Positions 45,298 through 55,419 are shown, counted from the stretch's first letter. The stretch is DNA of 64,000 nucleotides from Curtobacterium sp. SGAir0471 (GCF_005490985.1 NZ_CP027869.1:620001-684000); one strand, 5' to 3'. Translations and numbers: made by a program. Notes: generated from the letters alone by a model not told the origin.

Positions 45298-46238
45298 CCG
45301 AGATCGTCCCGGTGGCCGGTGCCCCGAAACTCGTCGCGACGAAGCGCGAGCGGGTCACGAAGACCAGCGCCGAGCGGCGTCCCCGTGTCCTGCTCAGCAT
45401 CGTGATGGGCGTCATCGCGGTGCTCTGGATGGTGCCCGCGATCGGCCTGCTCATCACGAGCTTCCGCACCACGACCGCCGCGCAGAGCACCGGGTGGTGG
45501 ACCGTCTTCGGCAACCTGTTCGGCACCGAGTGGACCCTCGACAACTACTCGAACGCCCTGACCGGGGCGACCTCCGGCACCGGGCAGAGCCTGGCTGCCG
45601 AGTTCCTGAACAGCGTCGCGGTCGCGGTGCCGGCCACGATCCTGCCGCTGATGATCTCGGCGTTCGCGGCCTACGCGTTCACGTTCCTGCAGTTCCGGTT
45701 CAAGGAGTTCTACTTCGCGGTGATCGTCGGTCTGCTCGTGGTGCCGGTGCAGATCTCGCTCATCCCGGTCCTGCAGCTGTACAAGTCGATCACGCAGGCG
45801 ACGGGGCTGCAGATCACGGGCACCTTCCCCGCGGCGTGGATCGTGCACTCGGCGTTCGCGCTGCCGCTGTGCATCTACATCCTGCGGAACTACATGTCGA
45901 CCCTGCCGGTCGCGCTGATCGAGGCCGCCCGCGTCGACGGGGCGTCGCACTTCCAGATCTTCTGGCGGCTCGCGGTCCCGATGTCGGTGCCGGCGCTGGC
46001 GTCGTTCGCGATCTTCCAGTTCCTCTGGGTGTGGAACGACTACCTCGTGGCGTACATCTTCATCGGCAACACGAACCCGGTGCTGCAGCAGGGCCTGCTC
46101 GGTCTGCTCGGACAGTACGGGTCGGGCTGGAACCTGGTCGCGGCCGGGTCGTTCATCGTGCTCATCGTGCCCCTCGTGGTGTTCCTGTCGCTCCAGCGCT
46201 TCTTCGTCCGCGGCCTCACCGCCGGGTCGGTCAAGTGA
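45294..46238 (+). CDS. ABC sugar transporter permease (AglG/MalG-type)
   Basis: 314 residues, six helices. The EAA loop is VALIEAARVDGASHFQIFWRLAVPMS, and the N-terminal half has the long periplasmic loop with WTLDNYSNALTG usual for MalG-type permeases. It overlaps the upstream permease (ATGA) and the downstream GH32 gene (GTGA), so all three are made in fixed ratio. Confidence 0.9.
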   Translation: MTEIVPVAGAPKLVATKRERVTKTSAERRPRVLLSIVMGVIAVLWMVPAIGLLITSFRTTTAAQSTGWWTVFGNLFGTEWTLDNYSNALTGATSGTGQSLAAEFLNSVAVAVPATILPLMISAFAAYAFTFLQFRFKEFYFAVIVGLLVVPVQISLIPVLQLYKSITQATGLQITGTFPAAWIVHSAFALPLCIYILRNYMSTLPVALIEAARVDGASHFQIFWRLAVPMSVPALASFAIFQFLWVWNDYLVAYIFIGNTNPVLQQGLLGLLGQYGSGWNLVAAGSFIVLIVPLVVFLSLQRFFVRGLTAGSVK

Positions 46239-47758
46239 GCACCGTGACGGAGGAGGGGACCGCACGGGAGACCGCGGTGCTCCGGCGCCCGCGGCGGCAC
46301 TTCACCCCCACCCGGAACTGGATGAACGACCCGAACGGGCTCGTCCGCCACGACGGGCGGTGGCACCTGTACTTCCAGCACAACCCGAACGGCATCGACC
46401 ACGGCACGGTCGGCTGGGGGCACGCGTCGAGCCCCGACCTGCTGACCTGGACGGAGCACGAGGTCGCGCTCGAGGCCGACGACGACGGCCAGGTCTTCTC
46501 GGGCTCCGTCGTCTTCGACGCGGAGAACACGAGCGGGCTCGGGTCGGCGGAGCACCCGCCCCTGGTGGCGATCTGGACGCAGGCCGCCGAGACCGAGCAG
46601 TCGCAGGCACTCGCGTCCAGCACGGACGGCGGGTACCGGTGGCGGAAGCACCCGGGCAACCCGGTGCTGCGACGCGGGTCCGCCGACTTCCGCGACCCGA
46701 AGGTGTTCCGGTACGAGGGCACCGACGGCCCCTGCTGGATCATGGTCGCGGTCGAGGCCCAGGACCGCCAGGTGCTCGTGCACCGCTCGACGGACCTGCT
46801 GTCGTGGGCGCTCGTGTCCACCTACGGCCCTGCCGGTCCGGTCGGCGGGGTGTGGGAGTGCCCGGACCTGTTCCCGCTGGCCGTCGACGGCGACCCGGAC
46901 CGCGTGGTCTGGGTGCTGCTCATCAGCCTCAACCCGGGCGGGGTCGCGGGCGGTTCCGGCACGCACGTCGTGCTCGGGCAGTTCGACGGCGAGCGGTTCG
47001 TCCCCGACGAGCCGCTGCCGGCCGAGACCCGGCTGCCGGACGGTTCGTGGCGGCAGCAGTCCACCGAGGAGCTCGCGACGTACCGGTGGCTCGACCACGG
47101 TCCGGACGCGTACGCCGGCGTCACCTTCTCGGGCACCGAGGGACCGGACCGGACCCTCGTCGCCTGGATGGACAACTGGGACTACGCGAAGGAGCTGCCG
47201 ACCCGTCCGTGGCGCGGCGCGATGACCGCCGCCCGGGTGCTCGGTCTCACCGAGCGGGACGGCCGGCTCAAACTGGTGCAGCGGATCGTCGGACCGGCGA
47301 GCGGAGCGGAGGAGGTGCTCCGGCAGCAGGACGACGCGGCCACCGAGCACGACCTGCCCGGTGTGGTCCGCGTCGAGGTCGCGATCACGCTGCGCGAGGC
47401 ATCGGGCGTGGTGCGGCTGGACGTCGACGACGCCGACGGCCGCCGACGGCTCGGGCTCCGGTACGACGCCGCCGACGCCTCGCTCCGACTCGACCGGCCC
47501 GCCGCCGACGGGCTCCCCGCGGCGTTCGAGCGGCACGTCGCCGTGACGGTCCGACCCGACGGCGACCGCGTGGCGCTCACCCTGTGGTTCGACGAGTCGT
47601 CGGTCGAGGTCTCGTCCGGTGGCGGTACCGGCTCGATGACGGCGCTGCTCGCCGGGTCGGCGACCGACGGCAGGCGCCGCCTGCTGGTGGACCCCGGTCC
47701 GCACGCGGTCGCGGTGACGGCGTCCGCCGACACGGACGAGCCGACCCCGGTCGGGTGA
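46235..47758 (+). CDS. GH32 beta-fructosidase (sucrose/fructan hydrolase), cytoplasmic
   Basis: 507 residues with a five-bladed propeller and C-terminal beta-sandwich. The nucleophile motif NWMNDPNGL (Asp32), the RDP transition-state motif in FRDPKVF and the acid/base motif in WECPDLFP are all intact. No signal peptide, so it hydrolyses sucrose or short fructans after import. It is the last gene of the LacI-controlled ABC operon, which defines the transporter cargo as fructose-containing sugars. The start GTG at 46235 overlaps the permease stop. Confidence 0.92.
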   Translation: MSTVTEEGTARETAVLRRPRRHFTPTRNWMNDPNGLVRHDGRWHLYFQHNPNGIDHGTVGWGHASSPDLLTWTEHEVALEADDDGQVFSGSVVFDAENTSGLGSAEHPPLVAIWTQAAETEQSQALASSTDGGYRWRKHPGNPVLRRGSADFRDPKVFRYEGTDGPCWIMVAVEAQDRQVLVHRSTDLLSWALVSTYGPAGPVGGVWECPDLFPLAVDGDPDRVVWVLLISLNPGGVAGGSGTHVVLGQFDGERFVPDEPLPAETRLPDGSWRQQSTEELATYRWLDHGPDAYAGVTFSGTEGPDRTLVAWMDNWDYAKELPTRPWRGAMTAARVLGLTERDGRLKLVQRIVGPASGAEEVLRQQDDAATEHDLPGVVRVEVAITLREASGVVRLDVDDADGRRRLGLRYDAADASLRLDRPAADGLPAAFERHVAVTVRPDGDRVALTLWFDESSVEVSSGGGTGSMTALLAGSATDGRRRLLVDPGPHAVAVTASADTDEPTPVG

Positions 47759-47770
47759 GCGGGACCCGGT

Positions 47771-47818
47771 GACGGACGGGAGGCCCGTGGCGGCGCCGCC
47801 ACGGGCCTCCCGTCCGTC
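47771..47818. terminator. 48-bp perfect palindrome, bidirectional terminator
   Basis: 24-base arms, no loop (47771-47794 / 47795-47818); outer GACGGACGGGAGGCCCGTGG, centre GGCGGCGCCGCC. Same length and outer 17 bases as the palindrome at 24510-24557. Convergent GH32 (+) and FNT (-) genes end on either side. Confidence 0.8.
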
Positions 47819-47829
47819 GTCCGTACCCG

Positions 47830-48687
47830 TCAGCGCGCGGTGCCCCGCTCCTGCTCACCGGCCCCGCGGTCCGGCGCGTCCGGCGCCTCGCGCCGCCGCC
47901 CGCGCAGCAGGTCCGCCGACCGGATGATCCGGAGCGACGTCACGAGCACGACCCCGCCGAGGACGTTGAACAGGAGCACGTAGCCGAACCAGGCGGCCCA
48001 CTGGCCGTACGTGATCGCCGCGCCGGCCTGGATCGCGCCGAAGACCAGCAGCGAGTCCAGGATCGAGTGGAAGAGCTGCAGGCCGGCCAGCAGGAAGCCG
48101 CCGGCGACCGCCGCGACGAGCTTCGCCGGGTCCGAGTCCGTACCCTGCTGCATCCGCGTCACCAGGGTGATGGTGCTGCCGCCGAGCACGGCGAGCACCG
48201 CGGTCTGCAGCCCGAAGGGGGCGTCGACGTAGTGCCGGGCGGACTCCTCGAGCACCGTGTGCCACTGCGGGAACGCCTGCACGACGAGCCACATCACGAC
48301 CCAGCCGCCGGCGAGGTTGCTGACCAGCGTGCCGAGCCAGAGCCGGAGGAGCTGCCGCACCGTGCCCTCGCGGGCGACGAGCGCCACGATCGGCATCAGG
48401 AAGTTCTCCGTGAAGAGCTCGCTGTGCGCCAGGTACAGCGCCACGAGGCCGATGCTGAAGGCGATGCCCGCGAGCAGGTGGCTGTCGGTCTCGTGCAGCA
48501 CGGCGAGGTAGCCCATGACGCCGAGCCCGATCTCCAGGCCCCCCGCGAACCCCGTCGCCAGGACGACCCGGGTCGTGCGCTGCAGCCGTTCGGCGCCCTC
48601 GTCGACCACCGCGTCGAAGGACTCCTCGATCTCGTCCTCGACCGGGGCGTCGCTGTCGCCGACCTCGCGGCGTCGTTCGTCCGTCAC
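47830..48687 (-). CDS. Formate/nitrite transporter (FNT) family channel, YfdC-like
   Basis: 285 residues with a polar, acidic N-terminus (EIEESFDAVVDEGAERLQRTT) and six helices. The pattern of GGLEIGLGVMG, AHSELFTENFLMP and a half-helix with NLAGGW is that of the YfdC branch of FNT channels; the LFTENFLMP motif is diagnostic. Cargo unknown in this branch. The GTG at 48687 is the best-placed start but its ribosome site is weak. Divergent from the GH81 gene across a 204-base region with no clear promoter signal. Confidence 0.82.
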   Translation of the reverse strand: MTDERRREVGDSDAPVEDEIEESFDAVVDEGAERLQRTTRVVLATGFAGGLEIGLGVMGYLAVLHETDSHLLAGIAFSIGLVALYLAHSELFTENFLMPIVALVAREGTVRQLLRLWLGTLVSNLAGGWVVMWLVVQAFPQWHTVLEESARHYVDAPFGLQTAVLAVLGGSTITLVTRMQQGTDSDPAKLVAAVAGGFLLAGLQLFHSILDSLLVFGAIQAGAAITYGQWAAWFGYVLLFNVLGGVVLVTSLRIIRSADLLRGRRREAPDAPDRGAGEQERGTAR

Positions 48688-48891
48688 CGGTCCGACGGTA
48701 GCCCCGCCGGACCTGGGCGGCGGCAGGGTGCGCGTCGGGGCTCGGCGCACGCGGACGGAGGTCACGCATCACCACGCTTCCGGGACGGATCCTCACTTCT
48801 GCTGACGTCAGGGTCGAGGCTGCCGACAGGGGTCCGTGCGACCCGACGCACGCACCGCCGCCGAACCTCCGCCCCCGGAAGGGACCCCTCC

Positions 48892-51800
48892 GTGCACCTG
48901 GTCCGCACCGTCGTCGTCACGCTCCTGCTCGGCGCGCTCTCGCTCGCGCCCGTCGTCACCGTGGATGCCGCGTCCGCGGCCACCCCGCCGCCGGACCCCG
49001 CGGCCACCTCGGCCGCCAGGTCGGGAACCGCCGATCCCGCGCACCCGCCGGCGGAGCGGCTCGCGGCGACCGCTGCCGACCCGGCCGCGCCGAGCGTCGA
49101 CGGCGTGCGCGTCGGCGACGGGTCCTACGCGCCGACGCCCCCGGCCGAGATCGCGTCCATCGCCGACGTGCGGAAGACCGTCGACCAGCACCTGTACGTC
49201 GACCCGTCGCAGCAGGGCAAGCCCGTCCCCACGAACCAGTGGTGGACCGACCTGCTCGTCAGCAGGTACTCCGGCGACATGTGGGCGTACCCCTTCGTCT
49301 CGTCGAACAGTGCGCAGGGGGCGAAGCTCACGTACCCGACGGCCTGGAACGCCGACGGCACCGCGATGCGGCTCGACGCCCCGGTCACCGTCGGCGGCAC
49401 GGTCGACCCGACGCCCGACGCGTCGGACCGCGTGCTCGCCGACTTCGAGGACGGCCTGCCCGACGGGTGGACCACCACCGGCGACGCCTTCGGCGGGACC
49501 GCCTCCGGCACCGCTCCCGGACAGAGCGCGGTGTCCGGCTGGCTCGGCCGTGGGTTCATCGACTCGTTCACCGGCCGTGACGGTGACGGCGCGACCGGCA
49601 CGCTCACCTCGCCGGAGTTCACCGTCGACCGGTCGACCCTGGCCTTCCTGGTCGGCGGCGGTCGGCACCCCGGTGCCGAGGCGGTGCAGCTCCTCGTCGA
49701 CGGCGAGGTCGTCGAGGAGGCCACGGGCGCGGACAGCGAGGAGCTGCGCTGGACGTCGTGGGACGTCAGTGCGTACCGCGGTGCGACGGCGCAGCTCCGG
49801 GTCGTCGACTCGCTCCGCGCCGGGTGGGCGCACGTCCTGGTCGACCAGGTTCTGCTCACCGACGCCCCGGACGGCATCGCGCAGCGGTTCACCACGGCGT
49901 TCTCCGCCGATCGAGCCGACGCCCTGCGCTGGGGCGACTGGAACGTCAGCTGGCGGATGCCGCAGGCCGGACCGGGCGGGCAGTACATGGACGTCACGAG
50001 CGTGCAGGGGTCGCCGTACGAGTGGTTCGAGTTCCACGGCATGACCCCGCGGATCACGCTGCAGGACGGTGCCGTGCTCACCGACGGTGACGGTGCCGGA
50101 CTGGCGGCAACGATCACGACGGACCGGTTCGAGATCCGGCAGGACGGGCACGTGTTCGGCGTGCACGCACCCACCGGGACGACCTTCACCCGGTCGGGCA
50201 ACACGCTCGAGGCGTCCGCGGGAACGCCCTTCCTCGTCCTCAGCGCCGTGCCGGAGCGGGGGCTGACGCTGGACGACCTGCACCGCACGGCCTTCGCCGT
50301 GCCGCGGGACACCCGGATGGACTACTCGTACGACCCCGCGGCGGGACAGGTCGAGCAGCGGTGGTCGCTGCAGACCGACGTGCTGCAGGGCACGGACCAC
50401 GACACCGTCCAGGGGTGGTTGCAGCACCAGTACGCGGAAGCGACGCACGACCTCGACTTCACCGGTGCGACCTACGCGACACCGCGCGGCACGATGAAGA
50501 CGACCGTCGGGCACGACGGCTGGACGCTCCGGTACGCCTTCAGTGGTCTGACCCCGATCGGTGCCGAGCCGATGAGCACGGGCGACGACCCGTACCGCGA
50601 GGACGTCATGCGGCAGTACCTGTCGGACTACGCCGAGAAGACGACCTACGGCGGCGACACCTACTGGGGCGGCAAGGACCTGCAGCAGCTCGGCGCGTAC
50701 ATGAGCGTCGCGGACCAGATCGGGGACACCGAGGACGCCGACCGGATGCGGGCGACCCTCGAGCATGCGCTCACGGACTGGTACACGTACAGCCAGGGCG
50801 AGCGGGAGCACTTCTTCGCGATGTACCCGACGTGGAAGGCCCTGATCGGCTTCAGCGACTCGTACGGGTCCGCACAGTTCAACGACAACCACTTCCACTA
50901 CGGCTACTTCACGCTCGCGACCGCGCTGCTCGGACGGGCCGACCCGGAGTGGGCCCAGCGGTACGGTGACATGGCGACCCTGGTCGCGAAGCAGTACGCG
51001 AACTGGGACCGGGACGACGAGCGCTTCCCGCACTTCCGCACCTTCGGGGTGTGGACCGGCCACTCCAACGCCGGCGGGGTGTCGTCGCCCGGCGGCAACA
51101 ACCAGGAGTCGTCGTCCGAGGCGATCCAGTCCGAGGCCGGGTTGTTCCTGCTCGGCACCGTGCTGGGTGACCGCGACATGCAGGCAGCGGGTGCGGTGCA
51201 GTACGTCACCGAGCGTGCAGCCGTGCGCGACTACTACCAGAACGCCCACGGCAACCCTGCGTCGGCTTCGTACGACGGGAACGGTGCGTTCCCCGAGGCC
51301 TACGACGCCGGCCAGGCGGGCATCCTGTTCGACTCCGGCCAGGCCGAGGCGACGTACTTCTCCGGCGACCCCGCGTGGATCTACGGGATCCAGTGGATGC
51401 CGACCGCGCCGTGGTTCACGTACTTCGGGTGGGACCCGGACTTCTCGAAGGCGATCATGCGGAAGATGATGGCCGCCAGGGGCGAGGTCGTCGGGCAGGA
51501 CGGCGTCGTGAACGGCAACGCCGGGCACGTGCAGATGCTCACGAAGAAGTGGTGGGGTGTCGGCACCTACGGGGACGTCGTGATCACGCGGGACCGGGTC
51601 GCCGCCATCGGCGAGCTGCAGGACGCGATCCGCGCCGTCGAGCGGAACCACCCGGGCTACGTGACGGCGAGGACCGCGTCCAACCCGCTGTACGACCGGT
51701 CGACGGACTCGCTGTACGTCTCGGTCGACGACGACGGCACCGTCGTGTTCCCGTCCCGCTACTGGACGCCCGAGACCCTGCCGGCGGCACTCGTGCCCGC

Positions 51801-54321
51801 GCAGCTCGACGGCCCGACGGCGGATCGGCAGCCGGGGGACTGGCCGACGCCGTCGCCGCTCCTGCCGTTCCTCGTGACCGACTACCGGGCGGACCCCGCC
51901 ACGATCGACCGGTTGTACGGCGTCGACCTGACCGATCACCGCCCGGGCACCGACACGGCCCACGCAGCCGCGGTGTTCAGCGAGATGGGCGACGCGCTCG
52001 GCAACGTCGTCCTCGGGTTCCTCGCGCAGTACGACCCGGACACGTACGCCGACGTGCACGCCGCACTGTGGGAGGCGCAGGACCCGGCCGTGACCGGTCG
52101 GTCGATGGCCGGGATGGTCTACCACCAGGCGATGTCGAACCGCACCGTCGGCCACGAGGTCACGGACCGCCACACGACGAACCCGCTGAGCCAGGTGTTC
52201 CGCGCTGCCGACGGCACGTACTCCTACGTGATCGACAACATCGACGACGTCCAGCGCACGTACGACGTGGTCGAGGGCCAGCGGGTCATCGGGCAGATCG
52301 CGGTGCCCGCACGGACGCAGATCACGTCCCACCTCGACGCCCGGCTGGCGAAGGTCGTCGTCGGGACCGAGGGCGACCCGCGGACGGTCACCCCGGGCAG
52401 CACGACCGTGTTCACCGCGACCGGCTACGACCAGTACGGCGCGACCATGCCGCTCGACGACGTGCGGTGGTCGACCAGCGCGGGGACGATCGACCAGGAC
52501 GGCACCCTGCACGCGGGAGCGGCGGCGGACGAGGTGTCCGTCACCGCGACCGTCGGCACGGTCTCCGACTCGTACGACCTCCGCGTCGCGCCGGCACCGG
52601 TGCTCACCGGCATCACGGTGACGCCCGACGTCACGCGCGTCGTGGTCGGCGAGCGGACGACCTTCTCGGCGACCGGGCACGACCAGTACGGCGACCCCGC
52701 CCCGCTGCCGACCGTCGTCACCTGGAGCACCACCGCACCCGGCACGGTCACCGGCGACGGGACCCTCACCACCTCGGCCCCCGGCGCGGGCTGGGTCGTG
52801 GCGACCGTCGGTGACGTCGAGGGCGCTGCCGTCGTGTCGTCGATCGCGTCGGTGCCCGTCGTCAGCGGGACCGCCGCCGTGGCGAGCTCGACGGACGGGG
52901 GCAACGCCGCGGCGAAGGCCGTTGACGGGGACCCCACGACCCGCTGGGAGAGCGCGCACGGCGTCGACACGGTGGACCTGACGCTCGACCTCGGCTCCGT
53001 GCGGGACGTCGAGGACGTCCGGGTCACGTGGGAGAACGCCGCCGCGGCACGGTACGTCGTGCAGGTGTCCGACACGGACGACGGCCCCTGGCGGGACGTC
53101 CGGACCGTGACGAACACGGACGCCTCGATCGACACCGTGCCGGTCGGAGCGACGACCCGCTTCGTCCGGCTGCACCTGACCGACCGGCTCACCCAGTACG
53201 GCTACTCGGTGTGGGACGTGCAGGTGACCGGGACGCCGACCGCGGCCGACGTGGACGTCCGTGACCTGCTGGTCGCCCCGCGCAGCGCCACGGTGCTGCC
53301 CGGCTCGTCCGTCCGGCTCGCCGCGTACGGGTTCGACGCCGACGGGTACGGCGGTCTGCTGACCGGTGACGCCCGGCCCGCCTGGACCGCGGACGAGGGC
53401 ACGACGGTGAGCGCCTCGGACGCGGTGACCGTGCCGGACCGCGGCGGCGTCACCACCACCGTCCGTGCCGCGCGCGGTGCCGCGACCGGGCAGGCCGTCC
53501 TCAGGACGCTCGACCAGGGCGGGGCACCGGCCGTGTCCCGCGACGTCGCTGTCGGCAAGCCGGTGACGACCTCGTCGGACGAGCGCGGCGACCTGTCCGG
53601 CGACGCGGCGGTCGACGACGACGACACGACCCGGTGGTCGAGCACCGCCCGCGACGGGGAGTGGCTCGCCGTCGACCTCGGTTCGGTGCTGCCGCTCGAC
53701 CGCGTCGAGGTCGTCTGGGAGGCGGCAGCGGCCGCGTCCGACCACGTCGAGGTGCGCGACCGGACATCGGACCCGTGGCGTACGGTCGCGACGACGACCG
53801 ACGGCAGGGGCGGGACCGAGACGCACGCCCTCGACGGCGTCCGCGCCCGCTTCGTGCGCCTGGTCGCCGACACGCGCACCACGCAGTACGGCGTCTCCGT
53901 GTGGTCGTTCCGGGTGTTCTCCACCGAGGGTGCACCGACGCCGGACCTCGCCCGCCGCGCCGCGGTGTCGTCGTCCGGCGACGAGTCGGCGGGGGTCCCG
54001 GCGCGCAACGCCGTCGACGGGGACCCGGGCACGCGGTGGGCGAGCGAGCACCGGGACGACGCCCGGCTCGACGTCGACCTCGGCGCGCGGCACGAGGTGC
54101 ACGAGGCGACGATCCGGTGGGAGGCTGCGTACGGCCGCGCGTACCGCATCGAGGGACGGGACGGGACGACCGGCGAGTGGACGACGATCGCGACGGTGAC
54201 GGACGGCGACGGCGGCACCGACCGGGTGCCGCTGTCCGGCAGCTGGCGACAACTCCGTCTGCAGGGTGTCGACCGGGCGACGCCGTACGGCTACTCGCTC
54301 TGGACGTTCGAGGTCCGGTGA
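48892..54321 (+). CDS. Secreted multidomain GH81 endo-beta-1,3-glucanase
   Basis: 1809 residues. A signal peptide (about 1-28) is followed by an Ala/Pro-rich linker and the GH81 catalytic unit (about 85-1140): TNQWWTDLLVSRY near residue 115, DNHFHYGYF near 665, and the catalytic-Glu segment NNQESSSEAIQSEAG near 737. A separate beta-sandwich (about 181-328, FEDGLPDGWTT to VDQVLLTDAP) is inserted in the GH81 N-terminal part; it resembles a domain of levanases. After GH81 come bacterial Ig-like domains (about 1150-1325) and three discoidin/F5-8-type carbohydrate-binding domains (about 1326-1449, 1548-1683, 1684-1809) with another Ig-like domain between the first two. GGAAGGGAC precedes the GTG at 48892. 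Likely attacks fungal or algal beta-1,3-glucan. Confidence 0.88.
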   Translation: MHLVRTVVVTLLLGALSLAPVVTVDAASAATPPPDPAATSAARSGTADPAHPPAERLAATAADPAAPSVDGVRVGDGSYAPTPPAEIASIADVRKTVDQHLYVDPSQQGKPVPTNQWWTDLLVSRYSGDMWAYPFVSSNSAQGAKLTYPTAWNADGTAMRLDAPVTVGGTVDPTPDASDRVLADFEDGLPDGWTTTGDAFGGTASGTAPGQSAVSGWLGRGFIDSFTGRDGDGATGTLTSPEFTVDRSTLAFLVGGGRHPGAEAVQLLVDGEVVEEATGADSEELRWTSWDVSAYRGATAQLRVVDSLRAGWAHVLVDQVLLTDAPDGIAQRFTTAFSADRADALRWGDWNVSWRMPQAGPGGQYMDVTSVQGSPYEWFEFHGMTPRITLQDGAVLTDGDGAGLAATITTDRFEIRQDGHVFGVHAPTGTTFTRSGNTLEASAGTPFLVLSAVPERGLTLDDLHRTAFAVPRDTRMDYSYDPAAGQVEQRWSLQTDVLQGTDHDTVQGWLQHQYAEATHDLDFTGATYATPRGTMKTTVGHDGWTLRYAFSGLTPIGAEPMSTGDDPYREDVMRQYLSDYAEKTTYGGDTYWGGKDLQQLGAYMSVADQIGDTEDADRMRATLEHALTDWYTYSQGEREHFFAMYPTWKALIGFSDSYGSAQFNDNHFHYGYFTLATALLGRADPEWAQRYGDMATLVAKQYANWDRDDERFPHFRTFGVWTGHSNAGGVSSPGGNNQESSSEAIQSEAGLFLLGTVLGDRDMQAAGAVQYVTERAAVRDYYQNAHGNPASASYDGNGAFPEAYDAGQAGILFDSGQAEATYFSGDPAWIYGIQWMPTAPWFTYFGWDPDFSKAIMRKMMAARGEVVGQDGVVNGNAGHVQMLTKKWWGVGTYGDVVITRDRVAAIGELQDAIRAVERNHPGYVTARTASNPLYDRSTDSLYVSVDDDGTVVFPSRYWTPETLPAALVPAQLDGPTADRQPGDWPTPSPLLPFLVTDYRADPATIDRLYGVDLTDHRPGTDTAHAAAVFSEMGDALGNVVLGFLAQYDPDTYADVHAALWEAQDPAVTGRSMAGMVYHQAMSNRTVGHEVTDRHTTNPLSQVFRAADGTYSYVIDNIDDVQRTYDVVEGQRVIGQIAVPARTQITSHLDARLAKVVVGTEGDPRTVTPGSTTVFTATGYDQYGATMPLDDVRWSTSAGTIDQDGTLHAGAAADEVSVTATVGTVSDSYDLRVAPAPVLTGITVTPDVTRVVVGERTTFSATGHDQYGDPAPLPTVVTWSTTAPGTVTGDGTLTTSAPGAGWVVATVGDVEGAAVVSSIASVPVVSGTAAVASSTDGGNAAAKAVDGDPTTRWESAHGVDTVDLTLDLGSVRDVEDVRVTWENAAAARYVVQVSDTDDGPWRDVRTVTNTDASIDTVPVGATTRFVRLHLTDRLTQYGYSVWDVQVTGTPTAADVDVRDLLVAPRSATVLPGSSVRLAAYGFDADGYGGLLTGDARPAWTADEGTTVSASDAVTVPDRGGVTTTVRAARGAATGQAVLRTLDQGGAPAVSRDVAVGKPVTTSSDERGDLSGDAAVDDDDTTRWSSTARDGEWLAVDLGSVLPLDRVEVVWEAAAAASDHVEVRDRTSDPWRTVATTTDGRGGTETHALDGVRARFVRLVADTRTTQYGVSVWSFRVFSTEGAPTPDLARRAAVSSSGDESAGVPARNAVDGDPGTRWASEHRDDARLDVDLGARHEVHEATIRWEAAYGRAYRIEGRDGTTGEWTTIATVTDGDGGTDRVPLSGSWRQLRLQGVDRATPYGYSLWTFEVR

Positions 54322-54356
54322 CGGCGGCGGGCCCACGCGCGTGCGAGGATCGGTCG

Positions 54357-55061
54357 GTGCAAGCAACGCCCGTCGCCGTCGTCATCGCCGCGATGACCGA
54401 GGAACTGTCCGCCGTCGCCGCCCTGCTCGGGGGCGTGGTCATCGACGACGGCCCGGTCGGCGGACACGACGAACACCACCTGCTCGACGTGGACGGCTCG
54501 GTGGTCGCCCTGCGGCGCAGCGGCATCGGGTTCACGAACGCCACGGCGGCCGTCGCGCACTGCTACCACGACTTCGGTGCCGTCCCGGTGCTCAGTGTCG
54601 GGACCGCCGGGGGCCTGATGCGCGGCGTCGAGATCGGTGACGTCGTCGTGGGTGAGCACTACGTCAACATCAACGCGGACGCGACGGCCTTCGGCTACGC
54701 GCTCGGGCAGGTCCCGGGGATGCCGCCGCAGTACGCACCGGATTCGCGGATGCTCGCCCGCGCGGCGGCTGCGCAGACCCCGTACCGCATCCGTTCGGCG
54801 ACCATCGGGTCGAGCGAGGTCTTCGTGACCGAGGGACGCGCCCGCACCCTGCGCGAGGTCTTCCCGGCGGTCGCGGCGGTGGACATGGAGTCGGCTGCGA
54901 TCGCCCAGTTCGCACACGTGCACGACATGCCGTTCCTGTCGATCCGGGGGATCAGCGACCTGTGCGCGCCCGACGGCGACGAGTTCCGTGAGCACCTCGA
55001 CGACGCGTCGGCGCGCGCCGCACGCGTGGCACACGACGTGCTGCTCGACCTGGCGGCCTGA
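54357..55061 (+). CDS. mtnN: 5'-methylthioadenosine/S-adenosylhomocysteine nucleosidase
   Basis: 234 residues of the PNP/UDP superfamily: AAMTEELSAV at the start, SVGTAGGLMRGVEIGDVVVG, and the purine/ribose site VDMESAAIAQ with SDLCAPD at the end. It hydrolyses MTA and SAH to adenine and the thioribose. GAGGA lies about 8 bases before the GTG at 54357. A second MTA-degrading enzyme (mtnP) is at 10873. It follows the GH81 gene by 35 bases, but the functions look unrelated. Confidence 0.88.
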   Translation: MQATPVAVVIAAMTEELSAVAALLGGVVIDDGPVGGHDEHHLLDVDGSVVALRRSGIGFTNATAAVAHCYHDFGAVPVLSVGTAGGLMRGVEIGDVVVGEHYVNINADATAFGYALGQVPGMPPQYAPDSRMLARAAAAQTPYRIRSATIGSSEVFVTEGRARTLREVFPAVAAVDMESAAIAQFAHVHDMPFLSIRGISDLCAPDGDEFREHLDDASARAARVAHDVLLDLAA

Positions 55062-55101
55062 GCGTCGGCCGCGGGCCGCCGCGGTCGGTGACCGGCTCGG
55101 C

Positions 55102-55200
55102 TCAGCGACGGCGGCGGCTGGCGATCAGGCCGCCGAACACCAGGACGACCGCGATCACGAAGACGATCAGCTGGGCCGGCTCGAACCCGTCGAGGTTCAT
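55102..55200 (-). CDS. 32-residue single-helix membrane protein
   Basis: Reads MNLDGFEPAQLIVFVIAVVL... and ends ASRRRR: short polar N-terminus, one helix (about residues 10-27) and an Arg-rich end, the charge pattern of an N-out/C-in micro-protein. The ribosome site is among the best in the window (AAGGAG, 7 bases before the ATG at 55200), which is the main reason to call it real. Divergent from kup. Function unknown. Confidence 0.6.
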   Translation of the reverse strand: MNLDGFEPAQLIVFVIAVVLVFGGLIASRRRR

Positions 55201-55419
55201 GGTGCACTCCTTCCGCGCGCGGGACGTCCGCGCTCGCGTCGTCCCGAACGGTAGGACGCGGTTCCTGTACGCGTCGAGGGGACGGGGTACGAGTCCTCCA
55301 CACCAGCCGGTCTCCGCACAGTCCTGCACGGATGGGTGTCCGCCGAGAACACCGGAGCGTGAGCGGTGCGAGGATGATCCGCGGTCGTCGCCCGGACGAC
55401 CCCGACGGAAGAGACGAGC

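Noticed and set aside
55201-55419. c-di-AMP (ydaO-type) riboswitch before kup
   Set aside because: The conserved core segments could not be made out; the region only shows generic GC stems.
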